DNA of 64,000 bases from Paenibacillus whitsoniae (GTDB lineage: Bacteria > Bacillota > Bacilli > Paenibacillales > NBRC-103111). The stretch covers positions 47,500-111,499 of the forward strand of contig NZ_RXHU01000042.1 in the NCBI RefSeq assembly GCF_003955665.1, read 5' to 3'. This document shows, piece by piece, positions 7,291 through 15,106 of the stretch. The first letter of the stretch is position 1. Every line of letters starts with the position of its first letter. The position numbers and the translations under genes are program-made. Under the pieces are notes generated by a model, which saw only the letters and a program-made list of their open reading frames with translations, had not been told where the DNA came from and ran no database searches.

Positions 7291-8355
7291 ATGAAAAAGT
7301 GTGTGATTCTCGGAGGCGGTTATGGCGGACTAACCATAGCGCTGAATTTGTTGGAAAAGGATATGCCCAGCGATGTTGAGCTGGTGATGATCGACCGGAT
7401 TCCGTTTCAAGGCTTGAAGACGGAATATTACGCTTTGGCGTCTGGAACGATTGCAGAAACGCATATTCGCGTCGCGTACCCTGACGATCCGCGGCTTACG
7501 CTGACGTTCGGCGAAGTGACGAGCGTGGATTTGGAAGCGAAGCTGATTCATTTTGAAGAGAAAGATCCGCTGCGCTATGACTGGCTCATTATCGGTCTCG
7601 GCTGTGTGGATGCCTATCACGGCATTGAAGGCGCCCAAGAGCACTCGCTCAGCATTCAGACGCTGACTCAAACACGCGCCACTTATCAGCGCATCAACGA
7701 CATTGCGCCGTACGGCCAGGTGTCCATTATCGGCGGCGGGCTCAGCGGCGTAGAGATGGCGTCCGAGCTGCGCGAGAGCCGTCCGGACCTGAATATCCGC
7801 TTGATTGACCGCGGGCCGAGCTTGCTGTCTTCTTTTCCAAGCAACCTGCAGCAGTACGTGCGGGCATGGATGAGCGAGCATCATATTGAGCAGCGCACGC
7901 TCGTAACTTTGGTACGTTTGGACGGTGGGGACTTGTACAACAAGGAAGAGCTCATTCGTACCGATGCGACCATCTGGACGGCCGGTATACAGCCAAGCCC
8001 GATCGTCGAAGCGCTGAACGTCATTAAAGATCGTCAAGGGCGCATCGTTCTCAATGATTGCCATCAAATTCCGACGCACAACGAAGTTTACGTAGTAGGC
8101 GACTGCGCTTCCCTGCCGTTCTCTCCAAGCGCACAAGCCGCGCAAGCACAAGGCAAGCAGATTGCCGAGGTGCTGCAAGCGATCTGGAAAGGCGACACTC
8201 CGCGTCTTGGCCCCATCAAGCTTAGAGGCACGCTGGGCTCGCTTGGGAAAAAAGCTGGCTTTGGCATTATGGGCAAGCGCACACTTATGACCGGCAAAAT
8301 CGCACGTATCCTGAAGAGCGGCGTGCTGTGGAAATCCAAGCGCCACTTCGGCTAA
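7291..8355 (+). CDS. yutJ: FAD-dependent oxidoreductase, YutJ type (NADH dehydrogenase-like)
   Basis: A 354-residue flavoprotein of the Ndh-like family. The FAD motif GGGYGG is at the N-terminus (after MKKCVIL), a second Rossmann motif GGGLSGVEMASELRES is central, and YVVGDCASLPFSPSAQAA plus LGSLGKKAGFGIMG near the end match YutJ-type proteins closely. The natural electron acceptor is not established. I prefer ATG 7291 over TTG 7264: family members begin MKxxVILGGGYGG and AGAAGGG lies upstream, though 14 bases away. It is followed by YuzB- and YutI-type genes, the same neighbours as in Bacillus. Confidence 0.87.
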   Translation: MKKCVILGGGYGGLTIALNLLEKDMPSDVELVMIDRIPFQGLKTEYYALASGTIAETHIRVAYPDDPRLTLTFGEVTSVDLEAKLIHFEEKDPLRYDWLIIGLGCVDAYHGIEGAQEHSLSIQTLTQTRATYQRINDIAPYGQVSIIGGGLSGVEMASELRESRPDLNIRLIDRGPSLLSSFPSNLQQYVRAWMSEHHIEQRTLVTLVRLDGGDLYNKEELIRTDATIWTAGIQPSPIVEALNVIKDRQGRIVLNDCHQIPTHNEVYVVGDCASLPFSPSAQAAQAQGKQIAEVLQAIWKGDTPRLGPIKLRGTLGSLGKKAGFGIMGKRTLMTGKIARILKSGVLWKSKRHFG

Positions 8356-8380
8356 ACCGCGTAAGATTCAGCTGCGCCGA

Positions 8381-8635
8381 TTATTCGCCAAGCACATCAT
8401 ACATGGCTTCCAGCTCTTCGATGCGTTGGATGATACGGGCAAGCAGGCTGTCCGCATCCTCAGCGGCAATGATTTCGCCGTTAACCAGGGCGTAAGGCTC
8501 CATATAACACTGCCCGCAATTGCCGAGACAGCCGTACTCCATCACGTCATAGTCGGGATTTTGCTCGAGCTGCTTCATCACTTTGTCCGTCCCGTTATGC
8601 ATGTTGCTGGCACAGAATTCAATAATAGGTCTCAT
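8381..8635 (-). CDS. yuzB: YuzB-type DUF1450 cysteine-rich protein
   Basis: An 84-residue protein of the DUF1450/YuzB family: IEFCASNMHNG at the start, then YGCLGNCGQCYMEPYALVNGE. Cys8, Cys36, Cys40 and Cys43 suggest a thioredoxin-like, metal or [2Fe-2S]-binding fold, but the function is unknown. The ATG at 8635 is chosen over upstream in-frame ATGs because AGGTGG precedes it and family members start MxPxIEFC. It converges with the YutJ-type gene and diverges from the YutI-type gene; all three cluster in Bacillus too, pointing to shared redox or Fe-S work. Confidence 0.85.
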   Translation of the reverse strand: MRPIIEFCASNMHNGTDKVMKQLEQNPDYDVMEYGCLGNCGQCYMEPYALVNGEIIAAEDADSLLARIIQRIEELEAMYDVLGE

Positions 8636-8679
8636 CTTAAATTTCCACCTTGTAATGTTTAGATTCATGTTGAAAACCA

Positions 8680-8708
8680 TTTTCATTTAATACGTATTGT
8701 AATATAAT
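8680..8708 (+). promoter_or_regulatory. Promoter of the YutI/Nfu-type gene
   Basis: TTTTCA (8680-8685), 17-bp spacer, perfect TATAAT (8703-8708), 26 bases before the GTG start. Confidence 0.62.
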
Positions 8709-8733
8709 AAAGGGAAGAAAGGAGATGATTCAA

Positions 8734-8979
8734 GTGTCTGAAAAAACGAAAGAAGCGATTTATGATGAAGTTCTTGAAGTTTTAGATAAACTTCGTCCTT
8801 TCCTGCAACGCGATGGCGGCGACGTCGATTTGGTTGATGTAGAAGACGGTATCGTTAAACTCAAACTGATGGGTGCCTGCGGCAGCTGCCCAAGCTCGAC
8901 AATCACACTCAAAGCCGGTATCGAGCGCGCGTTGATTGAAGAAGTGGAAGGCATCACCGAAGTTGTACAGGTATTCTAA
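8734..8979 (+). CDS. yutI: NifU C-terminal domain Fe-S scaffold (YutI/Nfu family)
   Basis: An 81-residue stand-alone Nfu domain that assembles or transfers [4Fe-4S] clusters. The cluster-binding CxxC is GACGSCPSS (Cys49, Cys52) in the usual context [21 protein letters not shown] place the start at GTG 8734 because AAAGGAG ends one base before the in-frame ATG at 8725, too close to be used, but sits 9-10 bases before the GTG. It is the likely partner of the A-type carrier at 5246-5608. A strong terminator follows. Confidence 0.9.
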   Translation: MSEKTKEAIYDEVLEVLDKLRPFLQRDGGDVDLVDVEDGIVKLKLMGACGSCPSSTITLKAGIERALIEEVEGITEVVQVF

Positions 8980-8995
8980 GACTATACCATAAGAA

Positions 8996-9034
8996 AGAGC
9001 TTGCCACTAGGAGGACCTAGGGTAAGCTCTTTTT
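8996..9034 (+). terminator. Terminator of the YutI-type gene
   Basis: AGAGCTTGCC..CTAGG pairs with CCTAG..GGTAAGCTCT around AGGA, with small internal mismatches, followed by TTTTTG. Confidence 0.85.
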
Positions 9035-9044
9035 GTGTGCACAG

Positions 9045-9839
9045 CTATTCATGCTTGCGCTGGTTGAGCAGCGGCAGCGTCTGAATCGGATCGAGCCCGC
9101 CGGAAATCTCCATGATATTGCCCGTTATAAAATCCGAAGCCGGCAGGCAGAGGAAGTCGATCACCCGGGCGATATCCTCGCCTGTACCGGGCCGCCCGAC
9201 CGGCGTCTCGCCGTCGTGCTCCGCGCGCACGTCATCCATCGTGCGCTCTTTGTTCGCGCCGCGAATGTCACCGGGACAGATCATGTTCACGGTGATCCCG
9301 TTCGCGGCTTCTTCCTCGGCCAGGGTCTTCGTGAACGAGACCAGGCCGACCTTCGCCGCCGCGTACACAGCGCGGTGTGTCCAGCCTCTGGCTTCCATGG
9401 CTTTGCCGAAGCCGAAATGAATGATGCGGCCCCAGCGCCGCTCGCGCATCATGGGCAGGACCAGCCGATCCAGCTCCATGACGCCGAGCAGATTGCCGCG
9501 CAGCAAATAATCGATCTCATCGAGGTGGTAATCGGCAAAAAAGCGGCGCTCCCGCTGAAACGGACCGGCATTATTCACAAGAATGTCGATCGGCCCCAGC
9601 GCCGAAACGGTTTGATCTACGATGCGGATGACGTCCTCCCGCTTCGCGACATCCCCTTGCACGGCCACGCTGCGCACGCCCATCGCTTCAAGCTGCTGAA
9701 CGAGCGCGGCAGCCTCTTCTTCGCTTTTCACATAATTCACAGCGACCTGACAGCCCCGAGCGGCAAGCGTTTTGGCCGTCATTTTGCCCAATCCCTTGGC
9801 ACTGCCAGTCACTAAAACGGTTTTGCCTGTTAGATTCAC
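9045..9839 (-). CDS. Short-chain dehydrogenase/reductase-like protein with altered catalytic serine
   Basis: A 264-residue protein of the SDR family. The NAD(P) motif TGSAKGLG is at residues 11-18, NNAG at 89-92, and the catalytic Tyr159-x3-Lys163 (VYAAAKVG) is present. The serine normally 13 residues before the tyrosine is absent: the segment reads IIHFGFGKAMEARG with Lys146 at that place. Such SDRs may use another residue, reduce poorly, or serve as binding proteins. It ends 7 bp after the HEPN gene (same strand), so the two probably form an operon with the UbiD gene upstream. The substrate is unknown. Confidence 0.8.
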   Translation of the reverse strand: MNLTGKTVLVTGSAKGLGKMTAKTLAARGCQVAVNYVKSEEEAAALVQQLEAMGVRSVAVQGDVAKREDVIRIVDQTVSALGPIDILVNNAGPFQRERRFFADYHLDEIDYLLRGNLLGVMELDRLVLPMMRERRWGRIIHFGFGKAMEARGWTHRAVYAAAKVGLVSFTKTLAEEEAANGITVNMICPGDIRGANKERTMDDVRAEHDGETPVGRPGTGEDIARVIDFLCLPASDFITGNIMEISGGLDPIQTLPLLNQRKHE

Positions 9840-9846
9840 GGTCGTC

Positions 9847-10560
9847 CTACCCCTTTGCCCTGCTCACGCTAAAATAAGAAAACGCTACAGATAAGGTTCG
9901 GCACACCATCTCAAATCCCTTCTGGATGTCATCCAGATTGGCCTGCACGTTCTCGATATGGATGCGGCCGCCGAAGAGCGGCTCTTTCTGCATCAAATCG
10001 TCGAGCATTTCGGCGTTGATATAATGAATCTCCATGTTCCGCAAGTTGCGCAGCCGGTCCATCGCGGGTTTGTAGTCCATTTTGAGCCCATACAGCTGCG
10101 TCTCCAGCGCTCCGTGATGATGCCGGTCGTGCATCAGACGCAGCACGGTAAAGTAGGAATAGCGTGACTTGTACGTTTCGGTTTTGAGCTGGAAGAGATC
10201 GTTCATAAAGGTACCGAGCTTGTCCAGAATGGAGAAGATGCGGATAAACGCGTTTTTGAAAAAGTAAACAAACCGCTGGTACTCCTCGGTCTCGTGCGTG
10301 GTCATATCCTCGAGAAAGCTTTTGCGAATGGGATCGCCGAATCGCTCGCAGCAGAAGATGCTCTGCTCCAGCTCGTCGAGCGCATCGATAAAGCCTTTGC
10401 TCCAAATGATTTGTCGATGGATCACGGTAACTTCGGCAGCGGAAGCTCCCTCCGTCTTTCTCGACTCCAGATGCGTGAGAAACGCTCGAATCGCACTCAG
10501 CGCCTCCAGCAGCACACCGCTGTCAACACGCTTAGGCTCGCCAAATAATTCACGAAGCAT
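9847..10560 (-). CDS. HEPN-domain protein (Cthe_2314-like)
   Basis: A 237-residue all-helical protein with the features of the Cthe_2314-like HEPN family. Near the C-terminus LRNLRNMEIHYIN carries the HEPN R-x4-H motif (Arg174, His179), the ribonuclease or nucleotide-binding centre in this superfamily. Other histidines lie in MHDRHHHGALE. The ATG at 10560 is preferred over 10608 because GGGAGG precedes it. No nucleotidyltransferase partner is adjacent, so it is not a standard HEPN-MNT toxin pair. Its function is unknown; an RNase or a housekeeping RNA-binding role is possible. Confidence 0.72.
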   Translation of the reverse strand: MLRELFGEPKRVDSGVLLEALSAIRAFLTHLESRKTEGASAAEVTVIHRQIIWSKGFIDALDELEQSIFCCERFGDPIRKSFLEDMTTHETEEYQRFVYFFKNAFIRIFSILDKLGTFMNDLFQLKTETYKSRYSYFTVLRLMHDRHHHGALETQLYGLKMDYKPAMDRLRNLRNMEIHYINAEMLDDLMQKEPLFGGRIHIENVQANLDDIQKGFEMVCRTLSVAFSYFSVSRAKG

Positions 10561-10583
10561 GGCCGACCTCCCTTTAAATAAAT

Positions 10584-10623
10584 GTTCAAAAAGTTGGATT
10601 GTCAGCAAGACTACTTTTTGAAC
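10584..10623. repeat. Inverted repeat between the UbiD and HEPN genes
   Basis: GTTCAAAAAGT (10584-10594) and ACTTTTTGAAC (10613-10623) are perfect 11-bp arms around an 18-base loop. The right arm with its flank (ACTTTTTGAACTACCYCTC) recurs at 31376-31394, and GATTGTC lies upstream of it in both places. Confidence 0.65.
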
Positions 10624-10632
10624 TACCTCTCT

Positions 10633-12396
10633 TTATGCAAAGTATTCCTTCCATCTGCGGTCGACTTGCTCTACGATGTCTTCCCGCGGGAACAGCTCGT
10701 CCGGATACCCCGGCTTCATACGGGCATCAATGACAATTGGCACTTCATAAGCAATATGATGACGGTTCACGCTCGACTTCGCGAACATGTCGGTCGCAGG
10801 GTTGAACCGGGTGAAGACGGTCCATAGGAACTTCGTCTGGTCATGCACGGTGGCGCTGGCATCGTCGACGAGAATGACGAGCGGCCATTCCGTCAGGCGG
10901 CTGCCGGCGTTCGCAAGCAGCCGCGGCGCCAGCTCCGGTTCGGCCTCGTAGGCGGCGCCGGAGACGAGCAGACAGCCGCCGCAGTACACGGCGATGTCGG
11001 TGATCTCCGGCAGCTCGCCGCCGGTGTACGCGCGCGGCAGCGTGCGCACCGGCTCACCAGTGCCGAGCAGCACGGCTTTGCTGCCGTGATTCAGCTGGCC
11101 GCCGGTATAATCCAGGGTGTCGTGCGACGTTTTATTGAAAATAAACAAGTCCTGGGCTGGATTGAAGCGCTCGAGCACGGCCTCCAGCAGCGGTGTGAAG
11201 TTTGCGAGCGTCACCCGTTGGTCGGTGACGATCAGGAATTTGGTCAGGGAGAGCTGACCCTCTCCCAGGATGCGGAACGCCGTGCCGAGCGCCTCACGGC
11301 TGTAGCTTTCACGGACGACGGCGGCCGCGAGCGGGTGGAACCCGGTCTCGGCGTACGTCCACAGGTCTTTGACGCCGGGCATCGCCATCGGAAACGCGGG
11401 CTCGAGCAGTCTTTGCAGGAACTCGCCGAGGAAGTAATCCTCCTGGCGTGGTTTGCCGACGATCGTCGCCGGATAGATCGCGTCTTTACGGTGCCACACA
11501 TGATTCACATTGAACACAGGGAAATCATGGGTGAGCGAGTAGTATCCGAAGTGGTCGCCGAACGGCCCTTCGGGACGGCGCAGATGCGGCGGCACAGAGC
11601 CGCAGATCGCGAACTCCGCCTCGGCCACGAGGCGGTGCCCCCCATGGGGATTCTCCACCATGGGCAGCTTCTGCCCGAGGATGAGCGAAGCGAGCATCAG
11701 CTCGGGCAAGTGCTCGGGCACCGGCGCGATCGCCGAGGCGATCAGCGCAGGCGGCCCGCCCAGGAACACGGTGACGGGCAGCGCCTGGTTCCGCAGCTCG
11801 GCTTCGTGGTAATGGAAGCCGCCGCCTTTGTGGATTTGCCAGTGCATCCCCGTCGTAAAGTCGTCATACACCTGCATGCGGTACATGCCCAGGTTATGAT
11901 GGCCGCCGTCGGGATGCTCGGTGTAGACGAGCGGCAGCGTCACGAACGGGCCGCCGTCCTCCTGCCAGCTCGTCAGGACCGGCAGTCCGGCGAGCGGGTT
12001 GTCCTGCTTCAAGCCGCCGAGAATCGGGGCTTGCTGGGGCTGAACTTTTTTCGTTCCCACCTTGAGCAGGTCCATAATCAGTGCACGTTCGCCCCACAGT
12101 GCTTGCGGCGTTGGCGGCATCAGCGTACTCGTCGCGTTAATAACCGCTTTCATAAATTGCTCCGGCTTCGGCCCGAACGCCAGATTGACGCGTCTTGCCG
12201 TTCCGAACAAATTCGTTACGACAGGAAACGCGCTCCCTTTCACATTGGTAAACAGCAGGGCAGGCCCCTGTTCATCAATCACACGGCGGTGAATTTCCGC
12301 CAACTCCAGATTCGGATCTACCGGTGCCGAGATTTCAACTAATTCCTTTTCACTGCGCAGCATGTCCAGAAACACGCGTAAATTCGTAGGTACCAT
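10633..12396 (-). CDS. UbiD-family decarboxylase, probably 6-carboxynaphthoate decarboxylase of menaquinone synthesis
   Basis: A 587-residue member of the UbiD family of prenylated-FMN decarboxylases. The core GMYRMQVYDDFTTGMHW, then HKGGGFHYHEAE, LGGPPALIASAIAPVPE and RPEGPFGDHFGYYS are family hallmarks. It is about 90 residues longer than E. coli UbiD and closer in length to the menaquinone-pathway members (MqnL/P type) that remove the ring carboxylate. With mqnE 3.4 kb away, that role is the likeliest. Phenolic-acid decarboxylation is the alternative. No UbiX prenyltransferase, needed to make the cofactor, is in the window. The start ATG has GAGAGG about 13 bases upstream, which is loose. 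Confidence 0.83.
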   Translation of the reverse strand: MVPTNLRVFLDMLRSEKELVEISAPVDPNLELAEIHRRVIDEQGPALLFTNVKGSAFPVVTNLFGTARRVNLAFGPKPEQFMKAVINATSTLMPPTPQALWGERALIMDLLKVGTKKVQPQQAPILGGLKQDNPLAGLPVLTSWQEDGGPFVTLPLVYTEHPDGGHHNLGMYRMQVYDDFTTGMHWQIHKGGGFHYHEAELRNQALPVTVFLGGPPALIASAIAPVPEHLPELMLASLILGQKLPMVENPHGGHRLVAEAEFAICGSVPPHLRRPEGPFGDHFGYYSLTHDFPVFNVNHVWHRKDAIYPATIVGKPRQEDYFLGEFLQRLLEPAFPMAMPGVKDLWTYAETGFHPLAAAVVRESYSREALGTAFRILGEGQLSLTKFLIVTDQRVTLANFTPLLEAVLERFNPAQDLFIFNKTSHDTLDYTGGQLNHGSKAVLLGTGEPVRTLPRAYTGGELPEITDIAVYCGGCLLVSGAAYEAEPELAPRLLANAGSRLTEWPLVILVDDASATVHDQTKFLWTVFTRFNPATDMFAKSSVNRHHIAYEVPIVIDARMKPGYPDELFPREDIVEQVDRRWKEYFA

Positions 12397-12430
12397 ACCA
12401 ACAACTATCCTCTCTTTTTCCCTTTATCAC

Positions 12431-12458
12431 AAAAATAGCCTTCGGATCGAAGGCTATT
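12431..12458 (-). terminator. Terminator of ctaA
   Basis: On the minus strand AATAGCCTTC and GAAGGCTATT form a perfect 10-bp stem with a 4-5 base loop, followed by TTT. It lies 11 bp past the ctaA stop. Confidence 0.8.
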
Positions 12459-12468
12459 GTCCACATTG

Positions 12469-13368
12469 CTAGGCTTTGCGGTCGTTCAGCGTAAGCACAC
12501 ACAGGTAGCACAAGAACCCGAACATGCACGCGACGATCATCGCATGAATCATCCCCGTGAAGAGATACGCCGTTTCATTCCCCATCGACCAGGTCACAAC
12601 CGCGCCGCTAATGACTTGAAGCGAAACGGTGATGAGCGCCCATCTGCTGCCGAACCACAGCTTGTCGGAGCCTTGATAATGGCGTCTGGCCTGCAAGTAC
12701 AGCGCAAGTATGCAGAGGAAGAGCAGCAGCGCCGCAATCCGGTGGGTAAAAACGATGCCCGTCGCTCCCTTAAGCTCGGGAATCACTTCGCCATTGCAGA
12801 GCGGCCAGCCTGTGCAGCCCCCTGTCGACGTCGTATGGCGCACATAAGCGCCCAAATAAACGACGATATAGCTGTAAATCGTTGTGCCCCAGACCAACGT
12901 TTTGAACCCGCTGCTGATGCGCTTCTGCGGCAGAAATTGCCCGAACGACGTGAACACTAGCGCCAGCAAGAGCGAGAAGGCGAAGGCTAATAAGGACAAC
13001 CCGAAATGCAGCGCCAGCACCAGCGAGGATTGCGGCCATATGACAGCCAGCGCCCCCATTGCTGCTTGAATGAGCGTCATCACGACCGTCATCGTAATGT
13101 AAAATTTGGCGTCATTTCGTTTGACATACCGGAATACCAGATAAAACGTAGCAATCAATACCAGAGTCACAACCCCGACGACAAGCCGATGGCTGTATTC
13201 AATAAAAGATGAAATCGTGTGCGCCGGCACGAATTTGCCGTGACAGAGCGGCCATTCATCGCCGCAGCCTCTCCCCGCGTCCGCTTTGGTCACCAAAGCG
13301 CCCATCGCGAGAATCAGGAACATACCGATGGCGGAGATGTTCGCTAAGCGTTGAATCCATTTTTGCAT
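12469..13368 (-). CDS. ctaA: Haem A synthase CtaA
   Basis: A 299-residue integral membrane protein with eight predicted helices that oxidises the C8 methyl of haem O to the formyl of haem A for cytochrome aa3. Visible motifs of the COX15/CtaA family are ADAGRGCGDEWPLCHGK (cysteine pair Cys35/Cys42), EYSHRLVVG (Glu57, His60), then in the second half STGGCTGWPLCNG and FTHRIAA, the repeat of the same pattern. It works after CtaB (30283-31245), which is not linked here. A thioredoxin gene lies next upstream with its own terminator, so ctaA is probably transcribed alone. Confidence 0.93.
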   Translation of the reverse strand: MQKWIQRLANISAIGMFLILAMGALVTKADAGRGCGDEWPLCHGKFVPAHTISSFIEYSHRLVVGVVTLVLIATFYLVFRYVKRNDAKFYITMTVVMTLIQAAMGALAVIWPQSSLVLALHFGLSLLAFAFSLLLALVFTSFGQFLPQKRISSGFKTLVWGTTIYSYIVVYLGAYVRHTTSTGGCTGWPLCNGEVIPELKGATGIVFTHRIAALLLFLCILALYLQARRHYQGSDKLWFGSRWALITVSLQVISGAVVTWSMGNETAYLFTGMIHAMIVACMFGFLCYLCVLTLNDRKA

Positions 13369-13556
13369 GAGGGCACCTACTTTATGTCAGATCTGCTGTT
13401 TGATCCTGTCGAAATCAGATGTTCTGTAGACAATTATAGCCTTATTAAGAGGCAGAATCCATTCGCAATTGTTACAAAGCTCCGAATCAGTCGTGACAAG
13501 GAGATGAACGAAATAAAATGGTAGTATCTGCGTTCAGCGGGTAATTATGCGAGAAG

Positions 13557-13600
13557 CAAAAAACACCCCGCCGATGCCCCTAGGACAAAGACGGGATGTT
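13557..13600 (-). terminator. Terminator of the thioredoxin-like gene
   Basis: On the minus strand AACATCCCGTC pairs with GGCGGGGTGTT (two mismatches or wobbles) around a 17-18 base loop, then TTTTTT. Confidence 0.75.
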
Positions 13601-13614
13601 GAATGTACGAGACG

Positions 13615-13956
13615 TTACGCCATCGCGTTCGAAACCTCAACGGCGCGGTCGAGGAACTGCTCAATCTCTTCCCGCGTTTTGCGCAGCTTGCTCACGAAAC
13701 GAACGACCTCTTGACCTTTACGGAAGGCGATGAAGCTTGGAATCCCTAGAATGTTAAGCTGCTCGCAGAGTTCCGGCACTTCGTCCCGATCCAGTTCGAT
13801 GAACGTAATTTTCCCCTGATACGCTTCTTCCACCGCCGGCATGAACGGCTCAATGTAGTGGCAATCTTTGCACCAAGTCGTTTTGAATATGGCAACGGTG
13901 AGCTCTGACCGATTAATCAGCTCTTGAAACACTTGCTCGGAAGCAATTTTTTGCAT
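13615..13956 (-). CDS. Thioredoxin-like protein
   Basis: A 113-residue single-domain thioredoxin fold. The redox motif WCKDC (Cys29, Cys32) replaces the usual WCGPC, and the cis-proline is in GIPSFI near residue 75. No signal peptide or membrane anchor is seen, so it acts in the cytoplasm as a disulfide reductase or chaperone. GAGGTG sits only 4-5 bases before the ATG. It has its own good promoter (13989-14017) and terminator, so it is a single-gene unit. The exact partner is unknown; YtpP/YdbP-type thioredoxins are the nearest group I know. Confidence 0.85.
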   Translation of the reverse strand: MQKIASEQVFQELINRSELTVAIFKTTWCKDCHYIEPFMPAVEEAYQGKITFIELDRDEVPELCEQLNILGIPSFIAFRKGQEVVRFVSKLRKTREEIEQFLDRAVEVSNAMA

Positions 13957-13988
13957 AGGGCACCTCGCTTGAAATGATATGTATTCAC

Positions 13989-14017
13989 GTTATAGCATGC
14001 ACGTCCGGGCGTGTCAA
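13989..14017 (-). promoter_or_regulatory. Promoter of the thioredoxin-like gene
   Basis: Minus strand: perfect -35 TTGACA (14012-14017), 17-bp spacer, -10 TATAAC (13989-13994), 33 bases before the ATG. Confidence 0.82.
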
Positions 14018-14049
14018 GCGATCCTGTCGGCCGCCGCCTCGGCCTCTGC

Positions 14050-14100
14050 AAAAAAACACATCTCACAGGGTCTTCTGCAAGACCGCTGCAAGATGTGTTT
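14050..14100 (-). terminator. Terminator of the DUF4183 gene pair
   Basis: Minus strand: AAACACATCT pairs with AGATGTGTTT, with an inner stem GGTCTT/AAGACC, followed by a run of Ts. It starts 7 bp past the stop at 14108. Confidence 0.88.
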
Positions 14101-14107
14101 AATCGTC

Positions 14108-14524
14108 CTACACCGTAATCGTGATCGTTGGCGCGGAAATCGTCGGCTCCGTTGTAATCGTCGAGGTGACCGAGGAAAAATCCGCAACCTCCAACACGAC
14201 CGGCGTTCCGGCAACCGTATCTGTCGTCGCAAGAACAAGGGAAGCTGTCGTCAAGGTAGAAAGTCCTCCTTCTTGCAAGACGCCGTTGACATATACATTG
14301 TAGTAGCCGTCTGTCGGCGGGCTGGGAAGATTGGTGATGGCATCGCCGTTATCATCCAGGAAGGCGGCCGCAGGAATTGTGGTATCCGTTGTAATCATTC
14401 CTGCCGTAAGCACGGCATTAAACCGGGTGACCTCAGGGTCCACCGTCGTCGTCACCGTACCGCCAGTCGCGACTGGCGCCGATGAAACCGCAATAACGTA
14501 AAGCTTGATCAGTGAAGCTGGCAT
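14108..14524 (-). CDS. DUF4183-domain protein 1
   Basis: A 138-residue Thr/Val-rich beta protein. The stretch YYNVYVNGVLQEGG and the following Thr-rich strands match DUF4183, a domain common in Bacillus and Paenibacillus and often encoded near collagen-like or exosporium genes. The ATG at 14524 follows a strong GGGGGGTGA site; the frame runs further upstream but without a ribosome site. No signal peptide is present, as expected for a spore-surface protein deposited from the mother cell, though that role is inferred. It lies 16 bp after a second DUF4183 gene, so the pair is an operon. Confidence 0.8.
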   Translation of the reverse strand: MPASLIKLYVIAVSSAPVATGGTVTTTVDPEVTRFNAVLTAGMITTDTTIPAAAFLDDNGDAITNLPSPPTDGYYNVYVNGVLQEGGLSTLTTASLVLATTDTVAGTPVVLEVADFSSVTSTITTEPTISAPTITITV

Positions 14525-14540
14525 CGTATTCACCCCCCTC

Positions 14541-14894
14541 CTAGCGCCGTTTATAAATTCGAATGCATTGCAGGATGATCGGAACTCCTTTTTCCGGAAC
14601 ATCGTTCGAGAGAAACGTGAGCGTGCCTTTTTGCACATGATAAAGAGAGGAAGGCTGAAGCACACCGTTGACAAATAACTGGGTATAGGTGATCGTAGCC
14701 GGGCATGGAATTGATTGCTTGCCGTAGCCTTCAGTGCGGTCGGATTCGGTATACACACGTTTGTCGCCATCTGCGGTCGTATAAAAGAACGAAATCTTCG
14801 ATAAATAACGGGCGAGGCTCGCTTTGCGGGAGCGGCGAATGTTTTTTCTTTTTCGTCTCTTTCGGCATGCTGTTAGAAATAGTGGTTTGTACAC
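14541..14894 (-). CDS. DUF4183-domain protein 2
   Basis: A 117-residue protein with a very basic N-terminus (RKRRKRKNIRRSRK) and a C-terminal DUF4183 domain (TYTQLFVNGVLQPSSLYHVQ, then LTFLSNDVPEKGVPIILQ). It is the first gene of the tandem DUF4183 pair. The start is GTG at 14894 with a GGGGAGGGGG site about 9 bases upstream. Upstream on the same strand CATACAAT (14938-14945) equals the -10 consensus of the sporulation factor sigma-E, but no matching -35 is evident, so sporulation control is only a suggestion. Function unknown. Confidence 0.78.
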   Translation of the reverse strand: MYKPLFLTACRKRRKRKNIRRSRKASLARYLSKISFFYTTADGDKRVYTESDRTEGYGKQSIPCPATITYTQLFVNGVLQPSSLYHVQKGTLTFLSNDVPEKGVPIILQCIRIYKRR

Positions 14895-15106
14895 GAGTTG
14901 AACCCCCTCCCCCGCTGGCCAGTCTTACGAATATTTCATTGTATGCGCGCTTTGTTGCCAGAAACTGGATACACACCCCGGGATTTATCCCCAAATTGTT
15001 ACGCGGAACGGGTGCATATCCAATCTCTCACATATACGTTAGTCAAATCGCGCACACTACGGCCTGAAGGCCTTATCCCTTGATGCTTGGAGGTCGGTTG
15101 AAAGGC

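Noticed and set aside
10843..12342. 499-residue plus-strand frame opposite the UbiD gene
   Set aside because: It is the antisense shadow of a clear UbiD-family gene; the composition is Arg/His-rich and without motifs.
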